NCBI RefSeq assembly: GCF_014211975.1
Contig: NZ_CP060084.1
Span: 2,418,001 to 2,482,000 of the forward strand
Source of the DNA: Teredinibacter haidensis
GTDB taxonomy: Bacteria > Pseudomonadota > Gammaproteobacteria > Pseudomonadales > Cellvibrionaceae
Direction: 5' to 3'
Length of the DNA stretch: 64,000 bases
The first letter of the stretch is position 1. Each line of letters starts with the position of its first letter. Under the pieces are notes generated by a model that worked only from the letters and a program-made list of their open reading frames with translations, had not been told where the DNA came from and searched no databases. The position numbers and the translations under genes are program-made. This document shows positions 35,286 to 44,634 of the stretch, piece after piece.

Positions 35286-38186
35286 ATGGTTAGGCGCCAA
35301 ACCACCCTCGCTCTCGCAGTGACCCTGTTATTCTTAAACGGATGCTCCAATAACGACGATAACCAGCCAGAAGATGGCGTTGCTCCCGCTGATAAGACCT
35401 ACGTTGTTTTCAGCCCTGCAACCAATGAACTCCCTATCCCCAATGATCTTCTCTTTGGCAGCGAACCGTTAGCCGATGGCACTATGTATGCTGGCAAAGA
35501 CCCTGCAAACCCTGTTATCAGCGGTATAGACCATTTGGATGGCAACTCGGTTCTCGCGCCTATCGATATTGCCTTCAGCGGTTCTTTGGATGATTCTCAG
35601 TTACTGGACGCGTCCAGTTTTATCGGTGTCGATGGCAACGTGGCTCCCAACCCTTACCAAAACGTGTTCCTTCTGCCTCTCAGCTATCCAGGAGGTGATG
35701 CACTGGTCCAAGCCTCCGTGAACGGTACCAGCGTGGAAGTGCCCACTTTCTCCGAAGCCGTTGTTTTTCAAACCGCTGCTGCGACCCGCAATGCCACAAT
35801 GATGGCCGAATTGGCTAGGCCTACCGTACGCGCAGAGCTTATCAGCCTTGACGGTGTCGACAACAATACCATTCGTATTACGCCACTTAAGCCCTTACAG
35901 CCCGAAACCAAATATCTGGTCGTTATTACTCGCATACTCGATGCGGAGGGCAATTTTGTTTACCCTTCAAGTGCTTATGATTTTATCCGTAACCCGGAAA
36001 GCAATCTGGGGAATCTGGGGCTTGACCCAGTTAGAGGAGCCATACAGGGCTGGGAGCGTCTTGCTGGCGGGTATTTCAGTTTTATCAGCAGTGTCTTTGA
36101 AGCCGCAGGCGTCCCCTTGCAAGCCCCGTCGGCAGAAGAGATTATCTTTACATTAACCTTCACAACCGGCGGTACAGACGCTGTGCTTACCAGCCTGGCC
36201 GCGCCTGAAACCTTCTTTGAGAAATCACTCAGCACGCAATATAAACAAGGTGCAATTGCCAAGTTGGTATCCGGCGAATACAACGTCAATGGCGATAACA
36301 GCGCCATGACTTCAGTTACAGATGGCGCAATCAACAGTACCCTGCACGCTCTGCTAACCTCTCCCCAGCTGCCCGATGGCTCGCCCAATACTCTCTACAG
36401 CCAAGCACTTGTCGGCGCCATTGCCAACGGTGCAGATTATGCGTCTATCGCATCGGATGGCTCGGCGGCCTATATCATGCAAAGAGCAGTGGCGGAAGCG
36501 GCAATGGCGGTACATGATAGTGGCGATGCCCAGCAGGGGGATCAGCAGCCCTATGTCGATATCGCAACCGAAGCAGCTGGAACCGTTGCCGCTTTAGCTC
36601 AGGGAGCAAACGCAGCCGTTAGTGCAATATTTCCGATTCCCGCAGCGAGAGAGAACAGCTTCTACCGTGTGGATTTGGCGTCGAACATCAACCCTGCACT
36701 TCAGGCTCCAGCTCTGATCTATCAAGGGCAGATCGCTCTGCCGATCTATCAACCGTTACCCGAAGGCGACGATGGCAGTAATATCACCAATAGTAGCTGG
36801 CAAGCCGATGCAAACACCATCGGCGCTCTGCTTGATATTGCCCAGAGCAAGGAAATGGGTACAACACCGCCATCCAACAAAATTACCTACCGCTTTCCCT
36901 TCCCGGCCAAACAAGCGAATGTCACTGTTCCACTGATTGCAACTCTGCCCGAACCCAGCACACTTGCTCTATTTGGCATTACCAAGCCCGAAGCGGGCTG
37001 GCCAGTTGTTATTTCAATTCCCGGCATTACCGCTGAACGCAGTTCAACACTGCCAGTAGCTGACGCGATGGCCTTCGCCTGCATCAACAGTACACAAACG
37101 GGTCCTTCCGGTGCGCCCTGCTTTGCGTCGATAACCATCGATCGCCCCTTACATGGGATAGATGCTGACGGCGCACTGCTTGACGGTCTGCACAGTGTTA
37201 CAGATCCCGATATGGCAACGGAAGCCAATCTGCCTGATGCACAAGTATCGGAAAGCCTTACCGAGCGTCATTATGATTTTACCGCCGACGCCGCTGCCAA
37301 TGCGGTTCCCATGAGCTATGCAGGGAGATTTGGCAGCTCCGGTACGCTCTATATTAACTTGAAAAACTTCGCTAGTACGCGCGACTCTCTGCGTCAGATG
37401 GCGCTCGACCTGCTCAACTTGAATGCCTCTCTGGCGACGATGGATATCGATGGCGATGGCCTGCCCGACTTCGATACCAGCCGGGTCTATGTCTACGGAT
37501 TATCACTGGGGGCAATGGATGCGATTAATTTCATCGCCCTCAATAACAACCCTGCCATACAGGCAAGTCCCTTCAGCAGTTTGCCGAAGATTCAGGCCCT
37601 GGTGGCAAATTCTGGTGGCGGGATGGTTACACGATTACTCAGTAATTCGCCCCGTTTCTCGCCCAGAATTTTGCCTGCACTCGCCACTGCCAGTGAGGAG
37701 CTTATGCCAGGCACCAGCGGCCTCGAAACGTATTTCAATGTATTCCAGGGCGTTGTCGATTCCGGCGACCCCGCTAACTTTATCTCGCTGCTGAGCCAAT
37801 ACGGTAATACTGGTATACTTTTCTCGGAAATTATCGGCGATCAAGTTATCCCCAACGCTGCGGACACCATTTGGGGTGAAGCTAATTCACCACTGCAGAT
37901 GATAACCGAAAGTGGCTTTAGTATCGAAAACCTATCGGCCCCACTGACAGGAACGGAGCCCCTCGTAGCACTTGCCGGAGCCATAAAAACTGCAGAGGCT
38001 ACAGCAACGGGTAAACCTGCCATTTTGGTCAGCCGTTATATCGAGGGCGATCACACGGCGGCGGCGGCACCAACCAGTAGCGAAGCCGCGTTTTTTGAGT
38101 TATTGCAACAAGCCGTTACCTTTTTTAGCTACAACGGCGTTGTACCGACTTCCATTGTCGTCAATCCAGACGTTATCGAACCCTAG
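35286..38186 (+). CDS. VolA/Pla-1-type surface lipoprotein lipase
   Basis: The 966-residue protein has a lipoprotein signal with lipobox LNGC (Cys20), an N-terminal part with Ig-like segments (residues about 35-250; PIPNDLLFG, PLKPLQPETKYLVVIT) and a C-terminal alpha/beta hydrolase domain with nucleophile Ser740 in YGLSLGAM. The architecture matches the VolA/Pla-1/cef family; VolA of Vibrio cholerae is a surface-exposed lysophospholipase that frees fatty acids from host lipids. Ser follows the lipidated Cys, consistent with outer-membrane sorting. An AGAGGT site precedes the ATG. No fatty-acid transporter gene (FadL) is adjacent, unlike the VolA locus as I recall it. Confidence 0.85.
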   Translation: MVRRQTTLALAVTLLFLNGCSNNDDNQPEDGVAPADKTYVVFSPATNELPIPNDLLFGSEPLADGTMYAGKDPANPVISGIDHLDGNSVLAPIDIAFSGSLDDSQLLDASSFIGVDGNVAPNPYQNVFLLPLSYPGGDALVQASVNGTSVEVPTFSEAVVFQTAAATRNATMMAELARPTVRAELISLDGVDNNTIRITPLKPLQPETKYLVVITRILDAEGNFVYPSSAYDFIRNPESNLGNLGLDPVRGAIQGWERLAGGYFSFISSVFEAAGVPLQAPSAEEIIFTLTFTTGGTDAVLTSLAAPETFFEKSLSTQYKQGAIAKLVSGEYNVNGDNSAMTSVTDGAINSTLHALLTSPQLPDGSPNTLYSQALVGAIANGADYASIASDGSAAYIMQRAVAEAAMAVHDSGDAQQGDQQPYVDIATEAAGTVAALAQGANAAVSAIFPIPAARENSFYRVDLASNINPALQAPALIYQGQIALPIYQPLPEGDDGSNITNSSWQADANTIGALLDIAQSKEMGTTPPSNKITYRFPFPAKQANVTVPLIATLPEPSTLALFGITKPEAGWPVVISIPGITAERSSTLPVADAMAFACINSTQTGPSGAPCFASITIDRPLHGIDADGALLDGLHSVTDPDMATEANLPDAQVSESLTERHYDFTADAAANAVPMSYAGRFGSSGTLYINLKNFASTRDSLRQMALDLLNLNASLATMDIDGDGLPDFDTSRVYVYGLSLGAMDAINFIALNNNPAIQASPFSSLPKIQALVANSGGGMVTRLLSNSPRFSPRILPALATASEELMPGTSGLETYFNVFQGVVDSGDPANFISLLSQYGNTGILFSEIIGDQVIPNAADTIWGEANSPLQMITESGFSIENLSAPLTGTEPLVALAGAIKTAEATATGKPAILVSRYIEGDHTAAAAPTSSEAAFFELLQQAVTFFSYNGVVPTSIVVNPDVIEP

Positions 38187-38202
38187 GACTTACTCTTTAC
38201 CT

Positions 38203-38235
38203 CCGATAGCCGACCCCACCAGGAACGGCTATCGG
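38203..38235 (+). terminator. Hairpin after the VolA-like gene
   Basis: CCGATAGCC (38203-38211) pairs perfectly with GGCTATCGG (38227-38235). It lies 17 bp past the stop, in the right place for a terminator, but the following bases are A-rich rather than T-rich. Confidence 0.55.
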
Positions 38236-38343
38236 AAAACAAATATAACTTTAAATATCAACAACTTAAAAGATCTTGTTGACAAACAACCTTATAAAAC
38301 TACAATAACTTACTGAAATGACCTTTTAGTGAGAAGAACACGC

Positions 38344-38580
38344 ATGGAATTCCTGGAAGCGGACCACAAAGAATGGCTGCAAATGTGGGAAGAATTATCG
38401 AATTATCCTCTAAATGAGGGTGATGCCATATGCTTGTTTATGGATGTCTGCTGGGAATATATGGGCTCCAGCGAAGATCATCACCACTTTCGGCACCGCT
38501 TACACCCTCGTACGGGAAAATCAGAATTTGTCTATGTAGAAAGGCGCCGCGCCGCCCTTAGCTGGGCAAAAACGGCCTAG
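38344..38580 (+). CDS. Small conserved-looking protein of unknown function
   Basis: A 78-residue acidic and aromatic protein from the ATG at 38344; an in-frame GTG at 38329 would add five residues. It has several Trp (EWLQMWEEL, CWEYMG), a His-rich turn (EDHHHFRHRLHP) and a basic C-terminus. No signal peptide or membrane segment is evident. I do not recognise a family. It converges with recJ with 4 bp between stops. The codon use looks coding, and the frame fills the gap, so I call it a gene with moderate confidence. Confidence 0.65.
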   Translation: MEFLEADHKEWLQMWEELSNYPLNEGDAICLFMDVCWEYMGSSEDHHHFRHRLHPRTGKSEFVYVERRRAALSWAKTA

Positions 38581-38584
38581 CGCG

Positions 38585-40324
38585 CTAATTCGTAATCGGC
38601 TCCAAATAATCCACCATCAACTGCAGCTTTTGCTCACCACGATATTCGTTAACGTTTAACTTATAAGCTAGCTTAACGTAGTGCAGCTCCTGATTCGGCC
38701 ATATTTCCACATCCACATTAAAGGCGATGGCATCCAGCGCCACGCCAGAATACTCGGCAGGTGTGAGCTGCAACTTCAAATGTTTCTCTCCCACCAGCCT
38801 CTGGGACAGGATCCGAAAATTACCATCAAAACAGGGCTCGGGAAAAGACTGCCCCCAGGGCCCAAACTGCTCCAATTGCAGTGCGCTTTCAAGGCTAAAA
38901 GCGTCAACCTCCAGCTCCCCGTCGGTTAACAATTCAGCTTCTGGCGCTTGGCCATTCAGCAACTTACTCACAACGCTTTCGAATGCGGTCTCGAACTCCG
39001 CGAGCCTTGACTCATCCAACGATAACCCCGCCGCCATCGCGTGCCCACCAAATTTACTCAGTAAGCCAGGCCAGCCAGTGGCCACACGATCTAGAACATC
39101 ACGCAAATGAACACCGGGAATAGATCGCCCGGAACCTTTGAGAGAACCTTCTCCACTGGAGGCAAAAATAATCGTTGGCCTGTGCAGCTTATCTTTAATA
39201 CGGGAAGCTAGAATACCAATGACGCCCTGGTGCCAATCCTCCTTGTAGAGACAAAGACCCAAGGGCCAGCTCGTTTGCTCTTGCAAGAGGCTATCGAGGA
39301 AGCCCATCGCTTCTTTTTGCATCGAGCCTTCGATAGCGCGCCGCTCGCGATTAAGGCTATCCAGCTCCGAGGCAATCTGGCGAGCTTCATTGGCACTTTC
39401 CGCCAACAGGCAACGAATTCCCAAACTCATATCATCCAACCGCCCTGCAGCATTCAGCCTTGGACCAGCCACAAACCCCAAGTCAGATGCTGTTAAGCGC
39501 TGCAGTGAGCGGCCACCTACTTCAAACAAGGCGCGAATACCCGGCGCGCAATAACCTGCTCGCATGCGCCGCAGGCCTTGTTCGACAAGAATCCGATTAT
39601 TGTGGTCCAGCGGCACCACATCTGCCACCGTACCTAGAGCCACCAAGTCAAGAACCTCAGACATTCGGGGTTCAGCGAGCTGCTGCTGTTCAAACCAGCC
39701 CTCTTGCCTCAAGCGCGCCCGCAAGCCATTCATCACATAAAAAATAACACCAACACCCGCGAGATTTTTACTCCCGAACTCACAATGGGGCTGGTTGGGG
39801 TTCACAATGGCTTCAGCCTCTGGCAGAGTCCCGCCAGGTAAGTGGTGGTCGGTAACGAGTACTTTCATACCATGGCGGTGCGCAGCCTGTACTCCATCGA
39901 GACTGGCAATCCCGTTGTCCACCGTTATTAACAAATCAGGGGAGAGCTTGGCGATCTGCTCGACAATTTCAGGCGTTAGCCCATAGCCATACTCAAAACG
40001 ATTAGGAACAAGGTAGTCGACTTTAGTAAAACCAAAAGCTCTTAAGCACCGAACAGCCAGGGCTGTACTGGTTGCACCATCCGCGTCAAAGTCACCCAAA
40101 ATACATATTCGCTGCTGATTCGTTAGCGCGTTAAACAGTAATTCTGTGGCGGCTTCAAGCCCACGCATCGCATCGGGCTTTAGTAATTGTTTTAGCTGGT
40201 AATCAACACCATCCATAGAGCCAACACCTCTATTTAGTAACACGTTCTGCAATAATGGAGGAAGCGTCTCCATGCTGCGGTCACTTGGTTTTACTGGCGT
40301 GCGTCTTCGAATATTTTTAATCAT
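38585..40324 (-). CDS. recJ: Single-strand DNA exonuclease RecJ
   Basis: The 579-residue DHH-family nuclease degrades single-stranded DNA 5' to 3' in mismatch, recombination and base-excision repair. Metal-binding motifs include FDADGATS (about 80-87) and VTDHHLPG near residue 157; the DHHA1 domain has GGHAMAAGLSL near residue 425, and a C-terminal OB fold follows. It stands in the same order as in Pseudomonas and E. coli (dsbC-recJ region), with thrC and hom close upstream on the same strand. Confidence 0.96.
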   Translation of the reverse strand: MIKNIRRRTPVKPSDRSMETLPPLLQNVLLNRGVGSMDGVDYQLKQLLKPDAMRGLEAATELLFNALTNQQRICILGDFDADGATSTALAVRCLRAFGFTKVDYLVPNRFEYGYGLTPEIVEQIAKLSPDLLITVDNGIASLDGVQAAHRHGMKVLVTDHHLPGGTLPEAEAIVNPNQPHCEFGSKNLAGVGVIFYVMNGLRARLRQEGWFEQQQLAEPRMSEVLDLVALGTVADVVPLDHNNRILVEQGLRRMRAGYCAPGIRALFEVGGRSLQRLTASDLGFVAGPRLNAAGRLDDMSLGIRCLLAESANEARQIASELDSLNRERRAIEGSMQKEAMGFLDSLLQEQTSWPLGLCLYKEDWHQGVIGILASRIKDKLHRPTIIFASSGEGSLKGSGRSIPGVHLRDVLDRVATGWPGLLSKFGGHAMAAGLSLDESRLAEFETAFESVVSKLLNGQAPEAELLTDGELEVDAFSLESALQLEQFGPWGQSFPEPCFDGNFRILSQRLVGEKHLKLQLTPAEYSGVALDAIAFNVDVEIWPNQELHYVKLAYKLNVNEYRGEQKLQLMVDYLEPITN

Positions 40325-40624
40325 TTAGTCGATATTATTGATAAAGATGGATGGATAACAAGGATTAATTTAACGTTTAACTGGCTGAATAAATCAGGGG
40401 GCTTACTGCGGCCCAATAGTGCTCAGTAGCGAAACGCTGCAAGTAATTTTTCCGCTTTCTGCAGCGTTCTTACCAAAACAAAGCAATTGCCAACCGGACA
40501 AGATTAAAGAACCCCTGCTCCAAGCTCACTCGCCGGACCTGATCACCAACGCGCCCACTTGAGACCCCTTTCATTTTTGTCTCGGCGGAAAACTAGCGCC
40601 AAGACATTATTGATTACCACATAC
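40325..40624. other. 300-bp intergenic region with an inverted repeat
   Basis: Between the NIT-like gene stop and the recJ start. It holds AACGCTGCA (40433-40441) and its exact complement TGCAGCGTT (40460-40468) with an 18-nt spacer, a possible terminator for the NIT-like gene, though no T run follows on the minus strand. Nothing else is evident. Confidence 0.4.
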
Positions 40625-41455
40625 TCACACCTGTGAGACACGGCTAATTTTCCGATGAAAACGCTGCATTTCACTGTCGAACTGATCGTAAACCATGTCG
40701 ATGGTGGCGCTGGCGATATTAAAATATTCAGAGGCTGACACAACGCCCAGTCCCTCAAATATTTGTGCTTTTACAAACGCGATAAACAACTCAACGTCCT
40801 GCTTCTGTTTATTGCTAATACAGAAATTTCTTTCAAGCTGCATAGAAATAATTACTAAGTTGCCACTAATCATTTCCCGGTATTTCTGCCGCGTGTCTGC
40901 AGAGAGATTGCCAGCCAATACCTGCATACCCAGGGCCCGACACTGACCAATAAATTCCCCCATGGAAAGAAATTCTTTCCACACGACTTTGGTTCCTGTG
41001 TAGCGAGTATTTTCTTCAACCTTAAAGTGGTTGGCCGCATCACCCAGAAGCTGCAACAGGGCCACAACTAAACGTGAATGCTGGTCGAAACAATCCTCAG
41101 CCGCCATCGTCTCACAATTGACCGACAGCCCCGCCCAATGACTGGTCATACCCTGCCAATTTTCATTTACAGAAAGCCAATCGCTTAAAGCAGATAGCTT
41201 CGCAATATCAGCGACAACCTGATCTCGCAGCGGTAATATTTCTGAAGATTTATCCGTAATACCCGAAAGGCGTGCACTGGTTAGGCCTCTGTGTTTCTGC
41301 AGATGCACCAGCATAATGCGACCGGCCTGCAGTATTTGAATCCCAACCAGTAAACGCTTGCGCTGCTGATCACGTGCAAAGGCAATCAACGCAAGTAGCG
41401 ATAGCAACGCTATCGCCGTAAAAAGCCACATAGCAAAAGTGAATGTTTCCGTCAT
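40625..41455 (-). CDS. Orphan NIT-like membrane protein
   Basis: The 276-residue protein has one N-terminal membrane helix (about 7-27) and then an all-helical body. The segment IMLVHLQKHRGLTSARLSG (47-65) resembles the LQxERGLSA core of nitrate/nitrite-sensing NIT domains, which normally sit outside the membrane on sensor kinases, cyclases or chemoreceptors. Here no output domain is attached, and no partner is adjacent (recJ and thrC flank it). It might act through another membrane protein. The NIT assignment rests on one motif and helix content, so it is tentative. Confidence 0.5.
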   Translation of the reverse strand: MTETFTFAMWLFTAIALLSLLALIAFARDQQRKRLLVGIQILQAGRIMLVHLQKHRGLTSARLSGITDKSSEILPLRDQVVADIAKLSALSDWLSVNENWQGMTSHWAGLSVNCETMAAEDCFDQHSRLVVALLQLLGDAANHFKVEENTRYTGTKVVWKEFLSMGEFIGQCRALGMQVLAGNLSADTRQKYREMISGNLVIISMQLERNFCISNKQKQDVELFIAFVKAQIFEGLGVVSASEYFNIASATIDMVYDQFDSEMQRFHRKISRVSQV

Positions 41456-41551
41456 AGAGACCTCCGCGGAGAAACCGCTTTTTATCTATCAACGACAAAG
41501 CTGCGCGTAACAAGATACATGCCAATATATCGGCAAACGACTCAAATAAAA

Positions 41552-41584
41552 AACCCGCAGTTATAGGTAAATAACTACGGGTTA
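41552..41584 (-). terminator. Terminator of thrC
   Basis: AACCCG-C-AGTTAT pairs with ATAACT-A-CGGGTT with one mismatch. On the minus strand a T-rich run follows the stem, about 80 bp after the thrC stop. Confidence 0.8.
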
Positions 41585-41660
41585 CAATTCGAAAGGAGAC
41601 AGGGCCAAGGAAACTCCGAGCAGACCAAAACCACCTAAGGCCTGCTTATTGAGAAACGCC

Positions 41661-43070
41661 CTAGATTTGCGCCTGCATAAATGCCTGAACCTGACCGATT
41701 TCGTTATCTAGCACCTGATAACGCTCTTCTCGCTCAAACAGATCCTGCATATGATGAGGCAACACAGGGTCGGCTGCCTGACCGGCTTTTTTCACCGCTT
41801 CTGGGAACTTCGCCGGGTGAGCCGTCGCGAGGCATATCATGGGTGTACTGGTGCTTCGACGAGTTTTACGCGCCGCTTGTACGCCGATTGCCGTATGAGG
41901 ATCTAATAGATATTCAGTGCTGTCGAACACGTCGCGAATAACCTCTAACGTTTCCTCGTCATCCAGGCGGTAACTGCTGAACAATTCGCGAGCTTTCGCC
42001 AACACTTCATCGCCAAGCTTCAAGTCACCACCGGCCTTGAAGGCATCCATTAGCTGTTTGATCGCCGCGCCATCACGGTCGTGCAAATCGAACAACATAC
42101 GCTCGAAGTTACTCGATACCATAATATCCATACTGGGTGACAACGAATGAACCAGCGGTTGAGCGCTGTGGTCGTTATCACTGATACAACGGTGCAGAAT
42201 ATCGTTACTGTTAGTACCTATCACAAGCTGTTCAACGGGCAACCCCATACGCTTGGCCAGATAACCCGCAAAAATATCACCGAAGTTTCCTGTCGGTACA
42301 GAAAAGGACACTTTACGGTACGGGCCACCCAGCGCGAGGGATGCGTAAAAGTAATAAACGATCTGGGCCATAATCCGTGCCCAGTTAATGGAGTTGACAG
42401 CGACCAACTGACGGCCTTCTGGTAAAAACGATTGATCAGCGAAGCTGGCTTTCACCATATTCTGACAATCATCAAAATTACCTTTGAGCGCAATATTATG
42501 TACATTATCTTCCAATACCGTTGTCATTTGACGGCGTTGAACATCGGATACGCGCTGATAGGGGTGCAAAATAAAAATATCCACATTCTCACAATCACGA
42601 CAACCTTCAATAGCGGCAGAGCCGGTATCACCAGAGGTTGCACCCATAATCACAACCTTCTGGTTGCGCTTTTTCAATACGTAATCCAACAAATGACCGA
42701 GGAATTGCAGCGCAAAATCTTTAAACGCCAACGTTGGCCCCTGGAACAGTTCCAGCACCCATTCGTTGTGACCGGTTTGCACTAAAGGCGCAATAGCTTC
42801 GTGACGAAAGCCCTTCCCCGATACCGTATCGTAGGAAGCGTCAATAAGGCATTTTAGATCTGCCTCGGGGATTTCGCCATCGACAAATGGAGAAATAATT
42901 TTTAAGGCTAACTCTTTATAGTCAAGACCGGTCCAGGAAGCGATTTCGTCCTGCGAAAACTGCGGCAGGGTCTCAGGCAAATATAGCCCACCATCGCTGG
43001 CAAGGCCCGTTAGCACCACCTCCTCAAAACTGAGGCTCGGAGCGTCACCACGGGTACTGATATATTTCAC
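41661..43070 (-). CDS. thrC: Threonine synthase
   Basis: The 469-residue PLP enzyme converts O-phosphohomoserine to threonine. The start MKYISTRGDAPSLSFEE is typical and begins at GTG. The PLP-lysine motif TLAFKDFALQFLG is near residue 115, and GATSGDTGSAAIEG binds the phosphate. It follows hom by about 40 bp in the conserved hom-thrC operon and ends at a terminator. Confidence 0.97.
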   Translation of the reverse strand: MKYISTRGDAPSLSFEEVVLTGLASDGGLYLPETLPQFSQDEIASWTGLDYKELALKIISPFVDGEIPEADLKCLIDASYDTVSGKGFRHEAIAPLVQTGHNEWVLELFQGPTLAFKDFALQFLGHLLDYVLKKRNQKVVIMGATSGDTGSAAIEGCRDCENVDIFILHPYQRVSDVQRRQMTTVLEDNVHNIALKGNFDDCQNMVKASFADQSFLPEGRQLVAVNSINWARIMAQIVYYFYASLALGGPYRKVSFSVPTGNFGDIFAGYLAKRMGLPVEQLVIGTNSNDILHRCISDNDHSAQPLVHSLSPSMDIMVSSNFERMLFDLHDRDGAAIKQLMDAFKAGGDLKLGDEVLAKARELFSSYRLDDEETLEVIRDVFDSTEYLLDPHTAIGVQAARKTRRSTSTPMICLATAHPAKFPEAVKKAGQAADPVLPHHMQDLFEREERYQVLDNEIGQVQAFMQAQI

Positions 43071-43108
43071 GATTTAGTTCTCTTTAATCAATTATGAAGC
43101 AACATTGC

Positions 43109-44428
43109 TTACTTCAAAGACTCAACACGGATACGAACGACGCTCTCGGCAACTGAATCCAACTGTTCAATTTTGGAAACCGCCGCTACGATCTGCTTCT
43201 CCAACGCGCGGTTAGTTAACAGAATAACGGGAACATGGTCCTGCCCCTCCGCCGGCTCTTTTTGAATTAAAGCCTCAATACTGATACCCGCTTCACTCAT
43301 GATCTGCGTAATTTTCGACAGGACACCAGGCTGATCGAGAGCAGAAATACGTAAATAGTATGCGGTTTCCACTTCTTCAATTGGCAGGATATTAAAATTG
43401 CTGAGCTGATCGGTGGCAAACCCCAGGTGCGGTACGTTTGCGTCGTAATCAACTTCAGAAGTGTCGCCATTCACAGAGCGCGCGACGTGCACGATATCGG
43501 AAATAACCGCAGAAGCCGTTGGTTCTGCGCCAGCTCCAGCGCCGTAATACAGCGTTGGCCCAACAGCATCGCCTTTCACCAGAACTGCGTTCATTACCCC
43601 ATCCACATTGGCAATTAAACGACTGGAGGGAATCAACGTGGGGTGTACGCGCAACTCGACTCCATTCTCACGGCGACGGGTGATACCCAAATGCTTGATG
43701 CGGTAGCCCAGTTCATCCGCATAGGCAACATCGGCAGACGAAATAGCCGTAATTCCCTCGGTGAAAACTTTTTCAAACTGTAGTGGCATACCAAAAGCAA
43801 TGGACGACAAAATCACCAGTTTGTGGGCAGCATCAATACCTTCCACATCAAAAGTGGGGTCAGTTTCCGCATAACCCAACGCCTGAGCTTCTTTCAAAAC
43901 ATCCTCAAATGCACGCCCTTTGTCACGCATTTCGGTAAGAATAAAATTGCCTGTACCGTTGATAATACCAGCCAGCCACTCAATACGATTCGCAGCCAAA
44001 CCTTCGCGCAGAGCACGAATAATGGGAATACCGCCCGCTACCGCCGCTTCGTAAGAAACCGTTACTTTGTTTTTAACCGCTTCGGCAAAAATTTCATTAC
44101 CGAACTCAGCAATAAGCGCCTTATTGGCCGTGACAACATGCTTGCCATTCTGAATGGCTTTGAGCACCAGATCTTTGGCTATAGTTGTTCCGCCGATCAA
44201 CTCAACCAGAATATCTACATTGGGATCTTCCGCTACAGCAAAAATATCATCACTTACTTTAACGCTAGAAGTATCACAATCCGGATTTAATTGACGAGCG
44301 GCCACGTGGGTAATGTTAATGTGCCGCCCGGCCTTCGCATCAATATCAGATTTATTTCTGGTGAGAACATTAAAAGTACCACCGCCAACGGTACCCAGAC
44401 CGCAGATGCCGACATTTACCGCTTTCAA
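43109..44428 (-). CDS. hom: Homoserine dehydrogenase
   Basis: The 439-residue enzyme reduces aspartate semialdehyde to homoserine. The NAD(P) motif GICGLGTVGGGTF (7-19) and the catalytic domain (INGTGNFIL, AYAETDPTFDVEGIDAAHKL) precede a C-terminal ACT domain (about 350-430), the usual site of threonine feedback. The start is TTG with an AGGAAA ribosome-binding site 8 bp upstream. It is monofunctional, not fused to aspartokinase, and heads hom-thrC downstream of dsbC. Confidence 0.96.
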   Translation of the reverse strand: MKAVNVGICGLGTVGGGTFNVLTRNKSDIDAKAGRHINITHVAARQLNPDCDTSSVKVSDDIFAVAEDPNVDILVELIGGTTIAKDLVLKAIQNGKHVVTANKALIAEFGNEIFAEAVKNKVTVSYEAAVAGGIPIIRALREGLAANRIEWLAGIINGTGNFILTEMRDKGRAFEDVLKEAQALGYAETDPTFDVEGIDAAHKLVILSSIAFGMPLQFEKVFTEGITAISSADVAYADELGYRIKHLGITRRRENGVELRVHPTLIPSSRLIANVDGVMNAVLVKGDAVGPTLYYGAGAGAEPTASAVISDIVHVARSVNGDTSEVDYDANVPHLGFATDQLSNFNILPIEEVETAYYLRISALDQPGVLSKITQIMSEAGISIEALIQKEPAEGQDHVPVILLTNRALEKQIVAAVSKIEQLDSVAESVVRIRVESLK

Positions 44429-44587
44429 AGTGATTTCCTCAACTTTACTAGGATGAACTGGCGGTTTTATCCGACAGCAGAAAAATGAACCGCAACCTTA
44501 CTGACGCCGCAATAAGCTGTCAATGCGCTGCCATCAATGAATTGAAGATTGCGCGCGCTTCACCAAAAATCCATTCATTAAGAACAG

Positions 44588-44612
44588 AAAAAGGGGCTTT
44601 CGCCCCTTTCTT
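44588..44612 (-). terminator. Terminator of dsbC
   Basis: AAAGGGGC (44590-44597) pairs with GCCCCTTT (44602-44609). On the minus strand a U-rich tail follows, about 25 bp past the dsbC stop, separating dsbC from hom. Confidence 0.88.
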
Positions 44613-44634
44613 GATACAACGTTAGAGGAGAGGC

